Shown here one piece after another: positions 8,925-18,391 of a stretch of 64,000 nt of DNA. Below the pieces are notes generated by a model. The model did not search any database. It saw only the letters and a list, made by a program, of their open reading frames with translations, and was not told the origin of the DNA. The position numbers were made by a program, and so were the translations under genes. Origin of the DNA: Pseudomonas sp. WJP1 (lineage in GTDB: Bacteria; Pseudomonadota; Gammaproteobacteria; Pseudomonadales; Pseudomonadaceae). Position 1 is the stretch's first letter. Every line of letters starts with the position of its first letter. The stretch is taken from positions 6,909,001-6,973,000 of the forward strand of contig NZ_CP110128.1 of NCBI RefSeq assembly GCF_028471945.1. Direction: 5' to 3'.

Positions 8925-9299
8925 TCAGGCAGGGTGCGTCGGGGCGACGTTATCCAGCACCCGATTCACCGCCAACTCACCGAGCATGATCACCTGCTGA
9001 AGCGCCAGCATCGTGCTGCGGTGCGCCCCTTCCAGCATCGCGGCGATTTCACTCGCCATCACATTGGCCGTCGCCAACGACTCACAGGCGTGCGCCAATA
9101 GCGTTTCGTTGTCGATGTCAGGCGCCACGACGAAGATCGTGCCGGGCGGATGAGCCCCTGCCATGACCAGGGCATTGGGTTTGAGGTAATGGTCCAGGGC
9201 GCGAGTGGCTGCATGGTGCAACTTTCTTGAAGTCGCGGACATGTACGGGGTTGTGCTTTCGCTTGCTGATCCGGCTGGCAGTTCGTTGACCTTGGGCAT
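8925..9299 (-). CDS. DUF6124 family protein
   Basis: A 124-residue protein with the pattern of a Pseudomonas-restricted family (DUF6124, formerly grouped with DUF3077). It has the signatures SRKLHHAATRALDHYLKP, FVVAPDIDNETLLAHACESLA and LALQQVIMLGELAVNRVLDN. It is mostly helical and cytoplasmic, with no known function; such genes occur in many copies per Pseudomonas genome. The start at 9299 has GGAG 8 bases upstream. The frame continues 20 codons further without a better start. Confidence 0.75.
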   Translation of the reverse strand: MPKVNELPAGSASESTTPYMSATSRKLHHAATRALDHYLKPNALVMAGAHPPGTIFVVAPDIDNETLLAHACESLATANVMASEIAAMLEGAHRSTMLALQQVIMLGELAVNRVLDNVAPTHPA

Positions 9300-9579
9300 G
9301 GTGCATCTCCGAGGAATATGGGGAGTGACCACGCTAACCGTCGCGCTTCCGAAGGCCAACCTTAAAAAAGCGTCGGATGCTTCCTCAATTTTGTAAGGGA
9401 TTTCATCATTTTCCAGCCGCGTTTAACGATTTAAAACCCGCCGTTTGGAGGCATTGGAGCTTTCGAAGGTTCGGATCGCGTTCGGACGATCTTTCACTCC
9501 TCCATCCCACAACACTCTCGGACATTTCCCTCAAAGACGCCGGGTTATGGGTGAACCCCACGGCGTTAAAGTCGATACC
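9300..9579. other. Intergenic stretch without a recognisable gene
   Basis: About 280 bases between the DUF6124 start and the hupA terminator. Several short frames cross it but none has a ribosome binding site or a protein-like composition. It must hold the promoter of the DUF6124 gene. I see no repeat or strong hairpin in it. Confidence 0.5.
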
Positions 9580-9620
9580 AAAAAAATGGGCACCCAACCC
9601 GGTTGGCGCGCCCATTTTTT
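9580..9620. terminator. Bidirectional hairpin terminator downstream of hupA
   Basis: AAAAAATGGGC and GCCCATTTTTT flank an inner palindrome CAACC/GGTTG, giving a long stem with A/T tracts on both sides. It follows the hupA stop on the minus strand at a distance of about 30 bases. Confidence 0.8.
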
Positions 9621-9649
9621 ATTGCGCAACCCCGCAAAGGGGATGCGAA

Positions 9650-9925
9650 TTACGGATTAACACTATCCTTCAACGACTTACCCGGCTTGAACGCAACAGT
9701 GTTGCTGGCCTTGATTTTAACCGGCTCACCGGTTTGCGGGTTTTTGCCGGTGCGGGCACCGCGATGGCGTTGCAGGAAGGTGCCGAAACCTACCAGCGTC
9801 ACGCTGTCTTTGCGGTGCAGGGCGCCGGTGATTTCTTCGAGAACGGCGTTGAGGACGCGGTTGGCCTGCTCTTTGGTGAGATCTGCTTTTTCAGCAATGG
9901 CTGCGGCGAGTTCTGGTTTGCGCAT
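9650..9925 (-). CDS. hupA: Nucleoid protein HU (alpha-type)
   Basis: HU is a small dimeric DNA-bending histone-like protein. The product of 91 residues shows the complete family: N-terminal helices MRKPELAAAIAEKADLTKEQ, the hydrophobic core VTLVGFGTF, the DNA-binding beta arm around GARTGKNPQTGEPVKIKA with its intercalating proline, and the C-terminal FKPGKSLKD. The start at 9925 is set by homology; a much longer frame upstream has no HU-like sequence. GGGG lies about 10 bases before the ATG. Confidence 0.96.
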   Translation of the reverse strand: MRKPELAAAIAEKADLTKEQANRVLNAVLEEITGALHRKDSVTLVGFGTFLQRHRGARTGKNPQTGEPVKIKASNTVAFKPGKSLKDSVNP

Positions 9926-10119
9926 ATTAGTGAAGCCCCTTTGACGGTTTTTTGTTGTTATGTCCGTGCCGCTCTCTGTGGAGCAGCGCCCAAAGCGCCG
10001 CAGGTGCTCTACTCTGCGGCCGACGGGAGTGAGGATGGCACGCAGTGAGGAGCCGCGCCAGTGTCGGCGCGGCCAATGTTTGGGCAAAAGGGGGGTGATT
10101 CCGACAGAACGACCGGTAT

Positions 10120-11268
10120 TTACGCCAGCAGTGCCGGTAGCTCTTTGTTGAGGGCCAGTTTTTCCATCACGGCCGCGCCAGTCAGGGCATAACCGAGCAG
10201 TTTGCCGTTGTTATCGCGGCATAAAACCTTGATGTCAGCGCCCTGCCCTTCGACGGTCCAGACGCCCTCCGTACCCCGTGGCGGCGGGGAAACCACCAAT
10301 GGACACACCGGGGTTTTGACGGTGATCGGCATCGGTCCATAGTTGACCACCGTCGGGTTGCCGGCGAGGGTCTGGGCCAGCGCCCTCGCACAGCTCATCA
10401 GGGGCATCACGTACAACAGGTTCAGCCCATCGACCTCGGCACAGTCGCCCAGGGCGTAGATGTTGGCGTGGGACGTTTGCAGGTGACGGTCGACCACTAC
10501 GCCGCGATTGACTTGCAGGCCGGCAGCGGCGGCCAGGTCGATGCGCGGACGCAGGCCAATGGCCGACACCACCACGTCGCACGGGATGACCTGGCCATCA
10601 GAAAGATGGGCTTCCAGGCCGTCAGCAACCCGCTCCAGGCGATTGAGCACCGGACCGAGGTGGAAGCGTGCACCCAGGCTTTCCAGCCCGGCCTGGACCG
10701 CTGCCGCCGCCGCCGGGTGCAACAGGGTCGGCATGACCTGCTCGCACGGTGCAACCAGTTGCACCTCGTAGCCGCCCAGGGTCAGGTCGTTGGCGAATTC
10801 GCAGCCGATCAGGCCGGCGCCCAATAACAGGACCCGACGCTTGCCGGCCGCTGCCGCGCGAAAGCGTGCGTAGTCTTCCAGGTCGTTGATCGGGAACACG
10901 CAATCCGCCGCGTCGCCTTCGATGGGTACGCGTACGGTTTCGGCACCCCAGGCCAGAATCAAGTCACGGTAAATGACCGATTCTTCGCCGATCCACAGGC
11001 GCTTGTGACCAGGGTCAATGCCACTGATTCGGGTATGGGTACGCACTTCGGCCTTCAACTGCTCGGCCATGGCGCCCGGTTCGGCCATGCTCAGGCCGTC
11101 GGCATCCTTGTTTTTGCCGAAACCGGTGGAGAGCATCGGCTTGGAGTAGGAGCGCCCGTCATCGGCGGTAATCAGCAGGAGCGGGGTTTCGCTGTCGAGT
11201 TTGCGAAACTCGCGAGCCACGTTGTAGCCCGCCAGCCCGGTACCAACGATTACGACAGGTGCGTTCAT
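10120..11268 (-). CDS. rubB: Rubredoxin-NAD(+) reductase
   Basis: A 382-residue FAD-dependent pyridine nucleotide-disulfide oxidoreductase that passes electrons from NADH to rubredoxin. Visible motifs are the FAD-binding [14 protein letters not shown] at the N-terminus, a second Rossmann motif [12 protein letters not shown] for NAD(H) at about residues 147-158, and the late FAD motif [13 protein letters not shown]. It lies 18 bases downstream of the rubredoxin gene in the same orientation, so donor and partner are made from one transcript. In pseudomonads this pair serves alkane hydroxylation or oxidative-stress electron transfer; no alkane hydroxylase gene is present here. Confidence 0.92.
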   Translation of the reverse strand: MNAPVVIVGTGLAGYNVAREFRKLDSETPLLLITADDGRSYSKPMLSTGFGKNKDADGLSMAEPGAMAEQLKAEVRTHTRISGIDPGHKRLWIGEESVIYRDLILAWGAETVRVPIEGDAADCVFPINDLEDYARFRAAAAGKRRVLLLGAGLIGCEFANDLTLGGYEVQLVAPCEQVMPTLLHPAAAAAVQAGLESLGARFHLGPVLNRLERVADGLEAHLSDGQVIPCDVVVSAIGLRPRIDLAAAAGLQVNRGVVVDRHLQTSHANIYALGDCAEVDGLNLLYVMPLMSCARALAQTLAGNPTVVNYGPMPITVKTPVCPLVVSPPPRGTEGVWTVEGQGADIKVLCRDNNGKLLGYALTGAAVMEKLALNKELPALLA

Positions 11269-11286
11269 TCCTTACTCCTCAGTTAT

Positions 11287-11457
11287 TCAGGCGGCGATTT
11301 CGATCATTTCGAAATCCATTTTGCCCACACCGCAGTCCGGGCACAGCCAGTCTGCCGGGACGTCTTCCCAACGGGTGCCCGGCGCAATGCCGTCATCGGG
11401 CCAACCGTCGGCTTCGTTATAGATCAGGCCGCAGACGATACATTGCCACTTTTTCAT
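11287..11457 (-). CDS. rubA: Rubredoxin
   Basis: A 56-residue iron-sulfur electron carrier. The four iron-ligating cysteines appear as two CxxCG motifs: CIVCG at residues 6-10 and CPDCG at residues 39-43. Between them lie the typical [20 protein letters not shown] segment and an acidic tail. It starts at ATG 11457 and ends 18 bases before rubB, its reductase. Its divergent neighbour ubiC starts about 200 bases away. This small gene is fully supported by its motif pattern. Confidence 0.95.
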   Translation of the reverse strand: MKKWQCIVCGLIYNEADGWPDDGIAPGTRWEDVPADWLCPDCGVGKMDFEMIEIAA

Positions 11458-11658
11458 TCAGGTATTTCCTCGGGATTCAGGCTATTGCCGGCGCGGACGG
11501 TCGATGGTTACTGCGTTGCCATCCAGCTCAAAGCGTTTTTTTACTGATCGGGCCCAACAGATGCAAGCCTGTTCGGCGCAATGGGCCGCCGGGTCAATCA
11601 AAATTCGTGGCGCACATGGTAAGCTCGCGACCTCCTTTGCTGCCAATAATGACTCATT

Positions 11659-12222
11659 GTGCAACACACAGAATCCCCCTGCCCGCCTCCGATCTGGCTC
11701 CTTGAAAGCCAACTGACGCCTCTGCCCGACACGTCTATCCTCGATTGGTTGTTCGATCATGGCTCGCTGACCAGGCGCCTCATTCACCTGACGAATGATG
11801 CGTTTAGCGTCACGCCGTTGTTCGAAGGCTGGCAGACCCTGCGTACGGATGAATGCGCCGCGCTCGACCTGGCCGAAGGCAGTGAAGGCTGGGTGCGCGA
11901 GGTGTATTTGCGTGGTCACGGGCAAGCCCTGGTGTTTGCCCGCAGCGTCGCTGCACGCAGTGCGTTGCAGGGCGACGGCTTGCACATGGATGAATTGGGC
12001 AGCCGATCGCTGGGCGAGTTGCTGTTTTGCGATCACGCTTTCCAGCGCCGGGCCATCGAGGTTTGCCACTACCCGCAGGCGTGGCTGCCAAGTGAAGTGC
12101 GAACGCCTGGGCTGTGGGCCCGTCGCTCGCGCTTCGACCGTGGCGCCTTGAGCGTGCTGGTGGCCGAGATCTTCCTGCCGACCCTGTGGAGCGCCGCCCG
12201 CGCCCATCCGGAGAATTGCTGA
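11659..12222 (+). CDS. ubiC: Chorismate--pyruvate lyase UbiC
   Basis: UbiC converts chorismate to 4-hydroxybenzoate, the first step of ubiquinone synthesis. The 187-residue protein matches the family: N-terminal [16 protein letters not shown], the active-site Arg region [11 protein letters not shown], and the C-terminal glutamate in [10 protein letters not shown] corresponding to the catalytic Glu. The only usable start upstream of the conserved N-terminus is a GTG at 11659, since a TGA lies three codons earlier; the ribosome binding site is poor. The stop overlaps the ubiA start (TGATG), indicating coupling. Confidence 0.9.
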   Translation: MQHTESPCPPPIWLLESQLTPLPDTSILDWLFDHGSLTRRLIHLTNDAFSVTPLFEGWQTLRTDECAALDLAEGSEGWVREVYLRGHGQALVFARSVAARSALQGDGLHMDELGSRSLGELLFCDHAFQRRAIEVCHYPQAWLPSEVRTPGLWARRSRFDRGALSVLVAEIFLPTLWSAARAHPENC

Positions 12223-13112
12223 TGTACCAGAGCCTGCTCAAGTCCTTGAACCGCTTGAATCCCCGGGCCTGGGATTTCATTCAGCTGACGCGCATGGACA
12301 AGCCGATCGGCATTTACCTGCTGCTGTGGCCGACGCTGTGGGCGCTGTGGATTGCCGGCCAGGGTTCGCCATCGCTGGCCAATATCGTGATTTTCGTCCT
12401 TGGCGTGGTGCTGACCCGCGCGGGCGGCTGTGTAATCAATGACTGGGCGGATCGCAAGGTCGACGGCCATGTGAAACGCACCGAACAGCGCCCGCTGCCG
12501 AGCGGCAGGATCAGCTCCAAAGAAGCGCTGGTGTTCTTTGCGCTGCTGATGGGCCTGAGTTTCCTGCTGGTGCTGTGCACCAATGCGGCAACGATCTGGC
12601 TGTCGTTCGGTGGTTTGGCCCTGGCCTTCACTTACCCGTTCATGAAGCGCTACACCTATTACCCGCAAGTGGTGTTGGGCGCGGCGTTTTCCTGGGGCAT
12701 GCCGATGGCCTTCACCGCCGAGACCGGGGAACTGCCTGCGGCGGCGTGGCTGCTGTGGATCGCTAACCTGATGTGGACGGTGGGCTACGACACCTACTAC
12801 GCGATGACCGACCGCGACGACGATTTGAAGATCGGCGTGAAATCCACGGCGATCCTGTTTGGCGAGGCAGACCGGGTGATCATCCTGACCCTGCAAGGGT
12901 TGGCATTAGGTTGCCTGCTGCTGGCCGGGGCGAAATTCGAGCTCGGCGGCTGGTTCCATCTGGGACTGACGGTGGCGGCGGGCTGTTTTGCCTGGGAGTT
13001 CTGGTACACCCGCAGCAAGGACCGGATGCGCTGTTTCAAGGCGTTCTTGCACAACCACTGGGCCGGGATGGCGATTTTTGTCGGGATCGTGCTGGATTAC
13101 GGGTTGCGCTAA
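12222..13112 (+). CDS. ubiA: 4-hydroxybenzoate polyprenyltransferase UbiA
   Basis: An integral membrane prenyltransferase of 296 residues that attaches the polyprenyl chain to 4-hydroxybenzoate. Both Mg-diphosphate-binding Asp motifs are visible: [12 protein letters not shown] (about residues 72-83) and [13 protein letters not shown] (about residues 189-201). They are separated by hydrophobic helices; about eight are predicted in all. The start is set by TGATG coupling with ubiC and the typical [20 protein letters not shown]-terminus. A hairpin terminator follows. Confidence 0.95.
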   Translation: MYQSLLKSLNRLNPRAWDFIQLTRMDKPIGIYLLLWPTLWALWIAGQGSPSLANIVIFVLGVVLTRAGGCVINDWADRKVDGHVKRTEQRPLPSGRISSKEALVFFALLMGLSFLLVLCTNAATIWLSFGGLALAFTYPFMKRYTYYPQVVLGAAFSWGMPMAFTAETGELPAAAWLLWIANLMWTVGYDTYYAMTDRDDDLKIGVKSTAILFGEADRVIILTLQGLALGCLLLAGAKFELGGWFHLGLTVAAGCFAWEFWYTRSKDRMRCFKAFLHNHWAGMAIFVGIVLDYGLR

Positions 13113-13117
13113 AACGA

Positions 13118-13144
13118 TGATTGCCCCGTAAACCGGGGCAATCA
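13118..13144. terminator. Hairpin terminator between ubiA and the convergent gene
   Basis: A perfect 11-bp inverted repeat, TGATTGCCCCG and CGGGGCAATCA, with a 5-base loop just after the ubiA stop. It lies between convergent genes and may serve both. Confidence 0.7.
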
Positions 13145-13160
13145 CACCGGGCCGAATCCG

Positions 13161-13547
13161 TTACTTCTGCGATTCGTGAACAACGTGCCAGACGTCTTTC
13201 ATCTTGTCGCCCGTCATATCGCCAGGCTTTTCATCTTTCACAAACGTATAAAGCGGCTTGCCGTCGTAAGCATATTGACTGGTGCCGTCATCACGCTTGA
13301 TCACACTCCACTTGCCTGTAGCCGCGGCACCCGCCGGCGCCATCATCGGTGGCCAGTTCTTGGCGCAATCACCATTACACATCGACTTGCCACCCGAGTC
13401 CTTGTCGAATGTGTACAAGGTCATTCCCTTATGATCGACCATCATGCCGTCCTTCATCATCGCGGGGTCGGCGGCGAAGGCCATGGTCGGCAGCGTTAGC
13501 GCAGCAGTTACCAGCAAAGCCTTCCAGGATTGAGCAATGTGTTTCAT
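13161..13547 (-). CDS. Secreted COG4315-type repeat protein (lipoprotein-15 family)
   Basis: A 128-residue exported protein. An N-terminal signal peptide (SWKALLVTAALTLPTMAFA, cleavage after AFA at about residue 25) is followed by two related repeats of about 45 residues: GMTLYTFDKDSGGKSMCNGDCAKNWPP and PLYTFVKDEKPGDMTG. The C-x3-C pair in the first repeat is typical. This is the secreted repeat family of unknown function (COG4315); no reaction is known. It lies between ubiA (convergent) and the phoB promoter (divergent). Confidence 0.8.
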   Translation of the reverse strand: MKHIAQSWKALLVTAALTLPTMAFAADPAMMKDGMMVDHKGMTLYTFDKDSGGKSMCNGDCAKNWPPMMAPAGAAATGKWSVIKRDDGTSQYAYDGKPLYTFVKDEKPGDMTGDKMKDVWHVVHESQK

Positions 13548-13628
13548 GGAAACCTTCCGTTTGTGGTTGTCAGGATTCGGACTTAGAGCTTAGTCCAGGT
13601 TCATGACAATCGCCGGGCGACTAAAATA

Positions 13629-13660
13629 CTGTCACACGACTGCAATAATTCCGTTATCTA
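13629..13660 (+). promoter_or_regulatory. Pho box and -10 element of the phoBR promoter
   Basis: CTGTCAC-ACGA-CTGCAAT (13629-13646) matches 11 of 14 defined positions of the PhoB operator CTGTCAT-N4-CTGTCAT. A -10-like TATCTA follows 8 bases later (13655-13660), the spacing of classical Pho promoters that lack a -35 box. This predicts autoactivation of phoBR. Confidence 0.7.
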
Positions 13661-13699
13661 ATGCGGCGCAAGACAGTTAAATGACAAGAGGATTAAGGC

Positions 13700-14389
13700 A
13701 TGGTTGGCAGGAGCATTCTGATCGTCGACGACGAAGCGCCCATTCGCGAAATGATCGCCGTTGCGTTGGAAATGGCCGGCTATGACTGCCTGGAGGCGGA
13801 GAACTCCCAGCAGGCCCACGCCATTATCGTCGACCGCAAACCGGACCTGATCCTGCTCGACTGGATGCTGCCCGGCACGTCCGGCATCGAGCTGGCCCGC
13901 CGCCTCAAGCGCGACGAGCTGACCGGGGATATCCCGATCATCATGCTCACCGCCAAGGGCGAAGAGGACAACAAGATCCAGGGCCTGGAAGTCGGCGCCG
14001 ATGACTACATCACCAAGCCCTTTTCCCCGCGCGAGCTGGTTGCACGCCTCAAGGCCGTGCTACGCCGTGCCGGCCCTAGCGATGGCGAAGCGCCGATCGA
14101 AGTCGGCGGCCTGCTGCTGGACCCGATTGGCCACCGCGTGACCATCGACGGCAAACCGGCGGAAATGGGGCCCACTGAATACCGTCTGCTGCAGTTCTTC
14201 ATGACCCACCAGGAACGCGCCTACACCCGTGGCCAGTTGCTGGATCAGGTCTGGGGCGGCAATGTGTATGTCGAGGAGCGCACCGTAGACGTGCACATCC
14301 GGCGCCTGCGCAAAGCCCTCGGCGATGCCTACGAAAACCTGGTACAAACCGTGCGCGGCACCGGTTACCGCTTTTCCACAAAAGCCTGA
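13700..14389 (+). CDS. phoB: Phosphate regulon response regulator PhoB
   Basis: A 229-residue OmpR-family response regulator. The receiver domain has acidic residues in VDDE, the phosphoacceptor Asp54 in LLDWMLPG and Lys106 in TKPFSP. The C-terminal winged-helix domain (about residues 130-228) carries the recognition helix region [19 protein letters not shown] and the end motif VRGTGYRFS. When phosphorylated by PhoR under phosphate starvation, it binds Pho boxes such as those before phoB, pstC and pstS in this window. phoR follows after 45 bases. Confidence 0.96.
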   Translation: MVGRSILIVDDEAPIREMIAVALEMAGYDCLEAENSQQAHAIIVDRKPDLILLDWMLPGTSGIELARRLKRDELTGDIPIIMLTAKGEEDNKIQGLEVGADDYITKPFSPRELVARLKAVLRRAGPSDGEAPIEVGGLLLDPIGHRVTIDGKPAEMGPTEYRLLQFFMTHQERAYTRGQLLDQVWGGNVYVEERTVDVHIRRLRKALGDAYENLVQTVRGTGYRFSTKA

Positions 14390-14434
14390 CCCGGATTTCC
14401 CCCGTTTTAGAAGTAGACAAGGACGCGCTTTCAA

Positions 14435-15757
14435 GTGAACCAAAACTGGCATGGCACCCTGATTCGCCACATGCTGCTGCTGGTCACCGCCTGCCTGGTG
14501 ATCGGCCTGATCACCGGCTACTACGGCTGGAGCCTCGCCGCGGGACTCGGCGTTTACCTGGCCTGGACCCTCAAGCAACTGCTGCGCCTGCACGAATGGC
14601 TGCGCCTGCACAAACCCGATGAAGCGCCACCTGATGGCTACGGCCTGTGGGGCGAAGTGTTCGACAGCATCTACCATCTGCAACGTCGCGACCAACGCGT
14701 TCGCGGGCGCCTGCAAGCGGTCATCGACCGGGTCCAGGAATCCACCGCAGCCTTGAAAGATGCAGTGGTCATGCTCGACAGCGACGGCAACCTGGAATGG
14801 TGGAACCGTGCCGCCGAAACCCTGCTGGGCCTCAAGACGCCGCAGGACAGCGGCCAGCCTGTGACCAACCTGGTACGCCATCCGCGCTTCAAGGAATATT
14901 TCGAACAGGACAGCTACGCCGAACCGCTGGAAATCCCTTCGCCGACCAACGACCGGATGCGCATCCAGTTGTACATCACCCGTTACGGCAACAATGAGCA
15001 CCTGATGCTGGTGCGCGACGTGACGCGTATCCATCAGCTGGAGCAGATGCGCAAAGACTTCATCGCCAACGTCTCCCACGAGCTGCGCACGCCGTTGACG
15101 GTGATCTGCGGCTATCTGGAAACCCTGCTCGACAACGTCGAGGAAGTGAACCCGCGCTGGACCCGTGCCCTGCAGCAAATGCAGCAGCAAGGCGGGCGCA
15201 TGCAGACCTTGCTTAACGACCTGCTGTTGCTGGCCAAGCTGGAAGCCACCGATTACCCGTCGGACAACCAACCAGTGGCCATCGACGGCTTGCTGCAATC
15301 GATCAAGGGCGACGCTCAACAGCTGTCCGGCCAGAAAAACCAGCAAATCACCCTCGAAGCCGACCCGACGATCCTGCTCAAGGGCAGTGAAGCGGAACTG
15401 CGCAGCGCGTTTTCCAACCTGGTGTTCAACGCGGTGAAATACACCCAGGCCGAAGGCAACATCCGCATCCGCTGGTGGGGCGACGAGCAAGGCGCGCACC
15501 TGAGCGTGCAGGATTCCGGGATTGGCATCGACAGCAAACACCTGCCGCGCCTGACCGAACGCTTCTACCGGGTCGACTCCAGCCGCAACTCCAACACCGG
15601 CGGCACCGGGCTGGGCCTGGCGATCGTCAAACACGTGTTGTTGCGTCACCGTGCGCGGATGGAAATCAGCAGCGTGCCGGGACACGGCAGCACGTTTACC
15701 TGCCATTTCGCGCCGGCCCAGGTCAGCAAATCCCGGGTGATCAGCACCGCCGACTGA
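14435..15757 (+). CDS. phoR: Phosphate regulon sensor histidine kinase PhoR
   Basis: A 440-residue membrane histidine kinase. Two N-terminal transmembrane segments (about residues 10-50) lack a large periplasmic sensor, as expected of PhoR, which reads the state of the Pst transporter via PhoU. A PAS domain (about residues 98-195) precedes the H-box FIANVSHELRTPL with His215. The ATPase motifs follow: N-box LVFNAVKYT, G1 VQDSGIGID and G2 GGTGLGLAIVKH. Translation probably starts at GTG 14435; AAGGAC lies about 11 bases upstream, and the next in-frame ATG is within the first membrane segment. Confidence 0.95.
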   Translation: MNQNWHGTLIRHMLLLVTACLVIGLITGYYGWSLAAGLGVYLAWTLKQLLRLHEWLRLHKPDEAPPDGYGLWGEVFDSIYHLQRRDQRVRGRLQAVIDRVQESTAALKDAVVMLDSDGNLEWWNRAAETLLGLKTPQDSGQPVTNLVRHPRFKEYFEQDSYAEPLEIPSPTNDRMRIQLYITRYGNNEHLMLVRDVTRIHQLEQMRKDFIANVSHELRTPLTVICGYLETLLDNVEEVNPRWTRALQQMQQQGGRMQTLLNDLLLLAKLEATDYPSDNQPVAIDGLLQSIKGDAQQLSGQKNQQITLEADPTILLKGSEAELRSAFSNLVFNAVKYTQAEGNIRIRWWGDEQGAHLSVQDSGIGIDSKHLPRLTERFYRVDSSRNSNTGGTGLGLAIVKHVLLRHRARMEISSVPGHGSTFTCHFAPAQVSKSRVISTAD

Positions 15758-15880
15758 TACCGGCCAGCACGCGCCACTAGGCAATTGCCCAGTCAGCCGC
15801 TACATTGGCTGACTTGTGCCTGCCTTTCAGGCGCACTTTTTTCTTTCCTTTCGAATACACGGAACCCGCAAAACTCCATC

Positions 15881-17221
15881 ATGGACCCTTCCCCTGGCTT
15901 GTCCCTCGCAACAATATTCGCCGACTTCGGCATGATCCTTTTTGCTCTGATCCTGGTATTGCTCAACGGCTTTTTCGTTGCGGCGGAATTCGCCATGGTC
16001 AAATTGCGCTCGACCCGGGTCGAAGCCATCGCTGAGCAGCACGGCTGGCGCGGACACATCCTGCGCACCGTGCACAGTCAGCTCGATGCTTACCTGTCGG
16101 CGTGCCAGTTGGGTATCACCCTCGCCTCGCTGGGCCTTGGCTGGGTCGGTGAGCCGGCGTTCGCGCACCTTCTGGCCCCCGTGCTGAGCGCCGTGGGCGT
16201 CGATTCGGCCGAAGTGGTCAAGGCCGTGTCGTTCTTCACCGCGTTCTTCATCATTTCGTACCTGCACATCGTGGTCGGCGAGCTCGCCCCGAAATCCTGG
16301 GCCATCCGCAAACCCGAATTGCTGTCGCTGTGGACCGCCGTACCGCTGTACCTGTTCTACTGGGCCATGTACCCGGCCATTTACCTGCTCAACGCCAGCG
16401 CCAACCAGATCCTGCGCATCGCAGGGCAAGGCGAACCCGGCCCGCATCACGAGCACCATTACAGCCGCGAAGAACTGAAATTGATCCTGCACTCGAGCCG
16501 TGGCCAGGACCCGAGCGACCAGGGCATGCGCGTTCTGGCCTCTGCTGTGGAAATGGGCGAGCTGGAAGTGGTCGACTGGGCCAACTCCCGCGAAGACCTG
16601 GTGACCCTGGAATTCAACGCGCCGCTCAAGGAAATCCTGGCGATGTTCCGTCGCCACAAGTTCAGCCGCTACCCGGTGTACGACAGCGAGCGCCAGGAGT
16701 TCGTCGGCCTGCTGCACATCAAGGACCTGCTGCTTGAGCTGGCGGCCCTGGACCACATTCCCGAGTCGTTCAACCTGGCCGAACTGACCCGCCCGCTGGA
16801 GCGCGTGTCGCGGCACATGCCGCTGTCGCAGTTGCTGGAGCAGTTCCGCAAGGGCGGCTCGCACTTCGCCGTGGTCGAAGAGGCCGACGGCAACATCATC
16901 GGCTACCTGACCATGGAAGACGTGCTGGAAGTGCTGGTGGGCGATATCCAGGACGAACACCGCAAGGCCGAGCGCGGCATCCTCGCCTATCAGCCAGGCA
17001 AGCTGCTGGTACGGGGCGATACGCCACTGTTCAAGGTCGAGCGCCTGCTGGGCATCGATCTGGACCACGTTGAAGCCGAAACCCTCGCAGGTTTGGTCTA
17101 TGAGAGCCTCAAGCGCGTTCCTGAAGAGGAAGAAGTGCTGGAAGTCGAAGGTCTGCGCATCATCATCAAGAAGATGAAAGGGCCGAAGATTGTGTTGGCC
17201 AAGGTGTTAATGCTCGATTGA
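15881..17221 (+). CDS. CorC/HlyC-family membrane protein (DUF21 + CBS pair)
   Basis: A 446-residue protein of the CNNM/CorC-type transporter or hemolysin-like family. The N-terminal DUF21 membrane domain (about residues 10-200, LVLLNGFFVAAEFAMVKLRSTR) is followed by two CBS repeats (about residues 215-345, KFSRYPVYDSERQEFVGLLHIKDLL and SHFAVVEEADGNIIGYLTMEDVLE). A C-terminal CorC_HlyC transporter-associated domain completes it. Relatives move or regulate Mg2+/Co2+. I chose the ATG at 15881 because it directly precedes the family N-terminus; the frame is open 32 codons further with sequence that looks non-coding. The position after phoR is conserved in pseudomonads. Confidence 0.88.
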   Translation: MDPSPGLSLATIFADFGMILFALILVLLNGFFVAAEFAMVKLRSTRVEAIAEQHGWRGHILRTVHSQLDAYLSACQLGITLASLGLGWVGEPAFAHLLAPVLSAVGVDSAEVVKAVSFFTAFFIISYLHIVVGELAPKSWAIRKPELLSLWTAVPLYLFYWAMYPAIYLLNASANQILRIAGQGEPGPHHEHHYSREELKLILHSSRGQDPSDQGMRVLASAVEMGELEVVDWANSREDLVTLEFNAPLKEILAMFRRHKFSRYPVYDSERQEFVGLLHIKDLLLELAALDHIPESFNLAELTRPLERVSRHMPLSQLLEQFRKGGSHFAVVEEADGNIIGYLTMEDVLEVLVGDIQDEHRKAERGILAYQPGKLLVRGDTPLFKVERLLGIDLDHVEAETLAGLVYESLKRVPEEEEVLEVEGLRIIIKKMKGPKIVLAKVLMLD

Positions 17222-17239
17222 TGCGCTGATTCGGATTCG

Positions 17240-17276
17240 CGGCGCGCCCTTCGCGGGCAAGCCTCGCTCCTACAAG
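17240..17276. repeat. Single REP element
   Basis: GCGCGCCCTTCGCGGGCAAG followed by CCTCGCTCCTACA is one REP half, of the same type as the pair at 18300-18366. It lies between convergent genes. Confidence 0.6.
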
Positions 17277-17297
17277 GCGTCAACCCTAGACACCCCA

Positions 17298-18194
17298 TCA
17301 TTGTTTGCCCAACGCAAAGTTGGGCAACGCATTGACCGGCTGATTGAACTGGTACGGAATCGATACCAGCCCCATCCCGGTATTGCGCTGCACCACGAAG
17401 TGCAGGTGTGGCCCGCTGCTGTTGCCGGTATTGCCCGACAGCGCCAACGGGCTGCCCACTGCCACCCGCTGCCCCTCCCGAACGCTGACCGAGCCCTGTT
17501 TCAGGTGCAGGTATACGCCCATGGTCCCGTCATCGTGCAGCACCCGCACAAAATTGCCCGACGCGTCGGTGCCACGCCCGCTCTGACTGTTTTCGGTCTT
17601 GATCACGGTCCCGCCTCGCGCGGCGATGATCGGCGTGCCTTCGGGCATGGCGATGTCTATGGCGTAACGGTTCTTCGGGCCGAAGTGGCTGTATTGGCCA
17701 TTGGCGCCCTGGCTGACCCGGAACGGCCCGCCACGCCAGGGCAGCGGGTAGCGATAGGCCATGGAGGCGCCTGCGGGGTCGCCCAGGGAATATTCAAACC
17801 TGGGGATGTAGGCAATCGGGCTCCCGGCCTTAGTCGCCGTGAGCTGCGCCAGGCGAATGCTGCTGCGCAACGGCATTACCCGGCGAATCGGTCGACTCGG
17901 CGCGCCGCTGACGTTCTTCAACCCGGCGAAACTCAACTCGATCTCTACCGGCGCGTACAAGTCATTGCGCACGTACACGCTGTCCACCCCGTCCTTCTTC
18001 GTGATGACGAGGTACACCTGCCGCTCAAGGCGCTCGTCCATGCGGTCCTGGAAAGTGAACACCTTGGAGCCTGTCGTGGGGCGGTCACTGTAGGAGACCA
18101 CGCCATTGACGTCGGTGGACTTGTAGATGGTCATGGCCACGGCCGCGGTCGAGGCTATGAACAGACCACAGAAAAACAGCAGGCGCACGAGCAT
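17298..18194 (-). CDS. Periplasmic M23-family peptidase with DUF4124-like N-terminus
   Basis: A 298-residue exported protein. A signal peptide (LVRLLFFCGLFIASTAAVA) is followed by a short DUF4124-like region (IYKSTDVNGVVSYSDRP). The C-terminal LytM/M23 metallopeptidase domain occupies about residues 170-285. Zinc-site motifs are visible as SHFGPKNRYAIDIAMPEGTP (the H-x(n)-D motif) and GPHLHFVV (the HxH motif). Such enzymes cut peptidoglycan cross-bridges or act as amidase activators; since the HxxxD and HxH residues appear present, it is probably active. It is flanked by REP elements on both sides. Confidence 0.87.
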   Translation of the reverse strand: MLVRLLFFCGLFIASTAAVAMTIYKSTDVNGVVSYSDRPTTGSKVFTFQDRMDERLERQVYLVITKKDGVDSVYVRNDLYAPVEIELSFAGLKNVSGAPSRPIRRVMPLRSSIRLAQLTATKAGSPIAYIPRFEYSLGDPAGASMAYRYPLPWRGGPFRVSQGANGQYSHFGPKNRYAIDIAMPEGTPIIAARGGTVIKTENSQSGRGTDASGNFVRVLHDDGTMGVYLHLKQGSVSVREGQRVAVGSPLALSGNTGNSSGPHLHFVVQRNTGMGLVSIPYQFNQPVNALPNFALGKQ

Positions 18195-18299
18195 GGGCGG
18201 GATTCTGTCGAGTCAGGTTTTGGATTGAGCCTAGCAGCTGCAATGGACCCGGGTAGTCGGCAGATGTTCAGACAGATGTGCGGTGATTTCCAGGGCCTC

Positions 18300-18366
18300 T
18301 TCGCGGGCAAGCCTCGCTCCTACGGGTAATAGGCAATCCGTTGTAGGAGCGAGGCTTGCCCGCGAA
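18300..18366. repeat. REPIN with 24-bp perfect arms
   Basis: TTCGCGGGCAAGCCTCGCTC plus CTAC (18300-18323) is mirrored exactly at 18343-18366, separated by 19 bases. It lies between the M23 peptidase start and the response-regulator stop. Confidence 0.85.
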
Positions 18367-18391
18367 GGCGGCTTGGCAGGCAAACCCGGAT

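Noticed and set aside
14060..15784. Minus-strand frame of 574 codons opposite phoR
   Set aside because: It is a shadow of phoR and the phoB end; the sense-strand genes have complete conserved domains.
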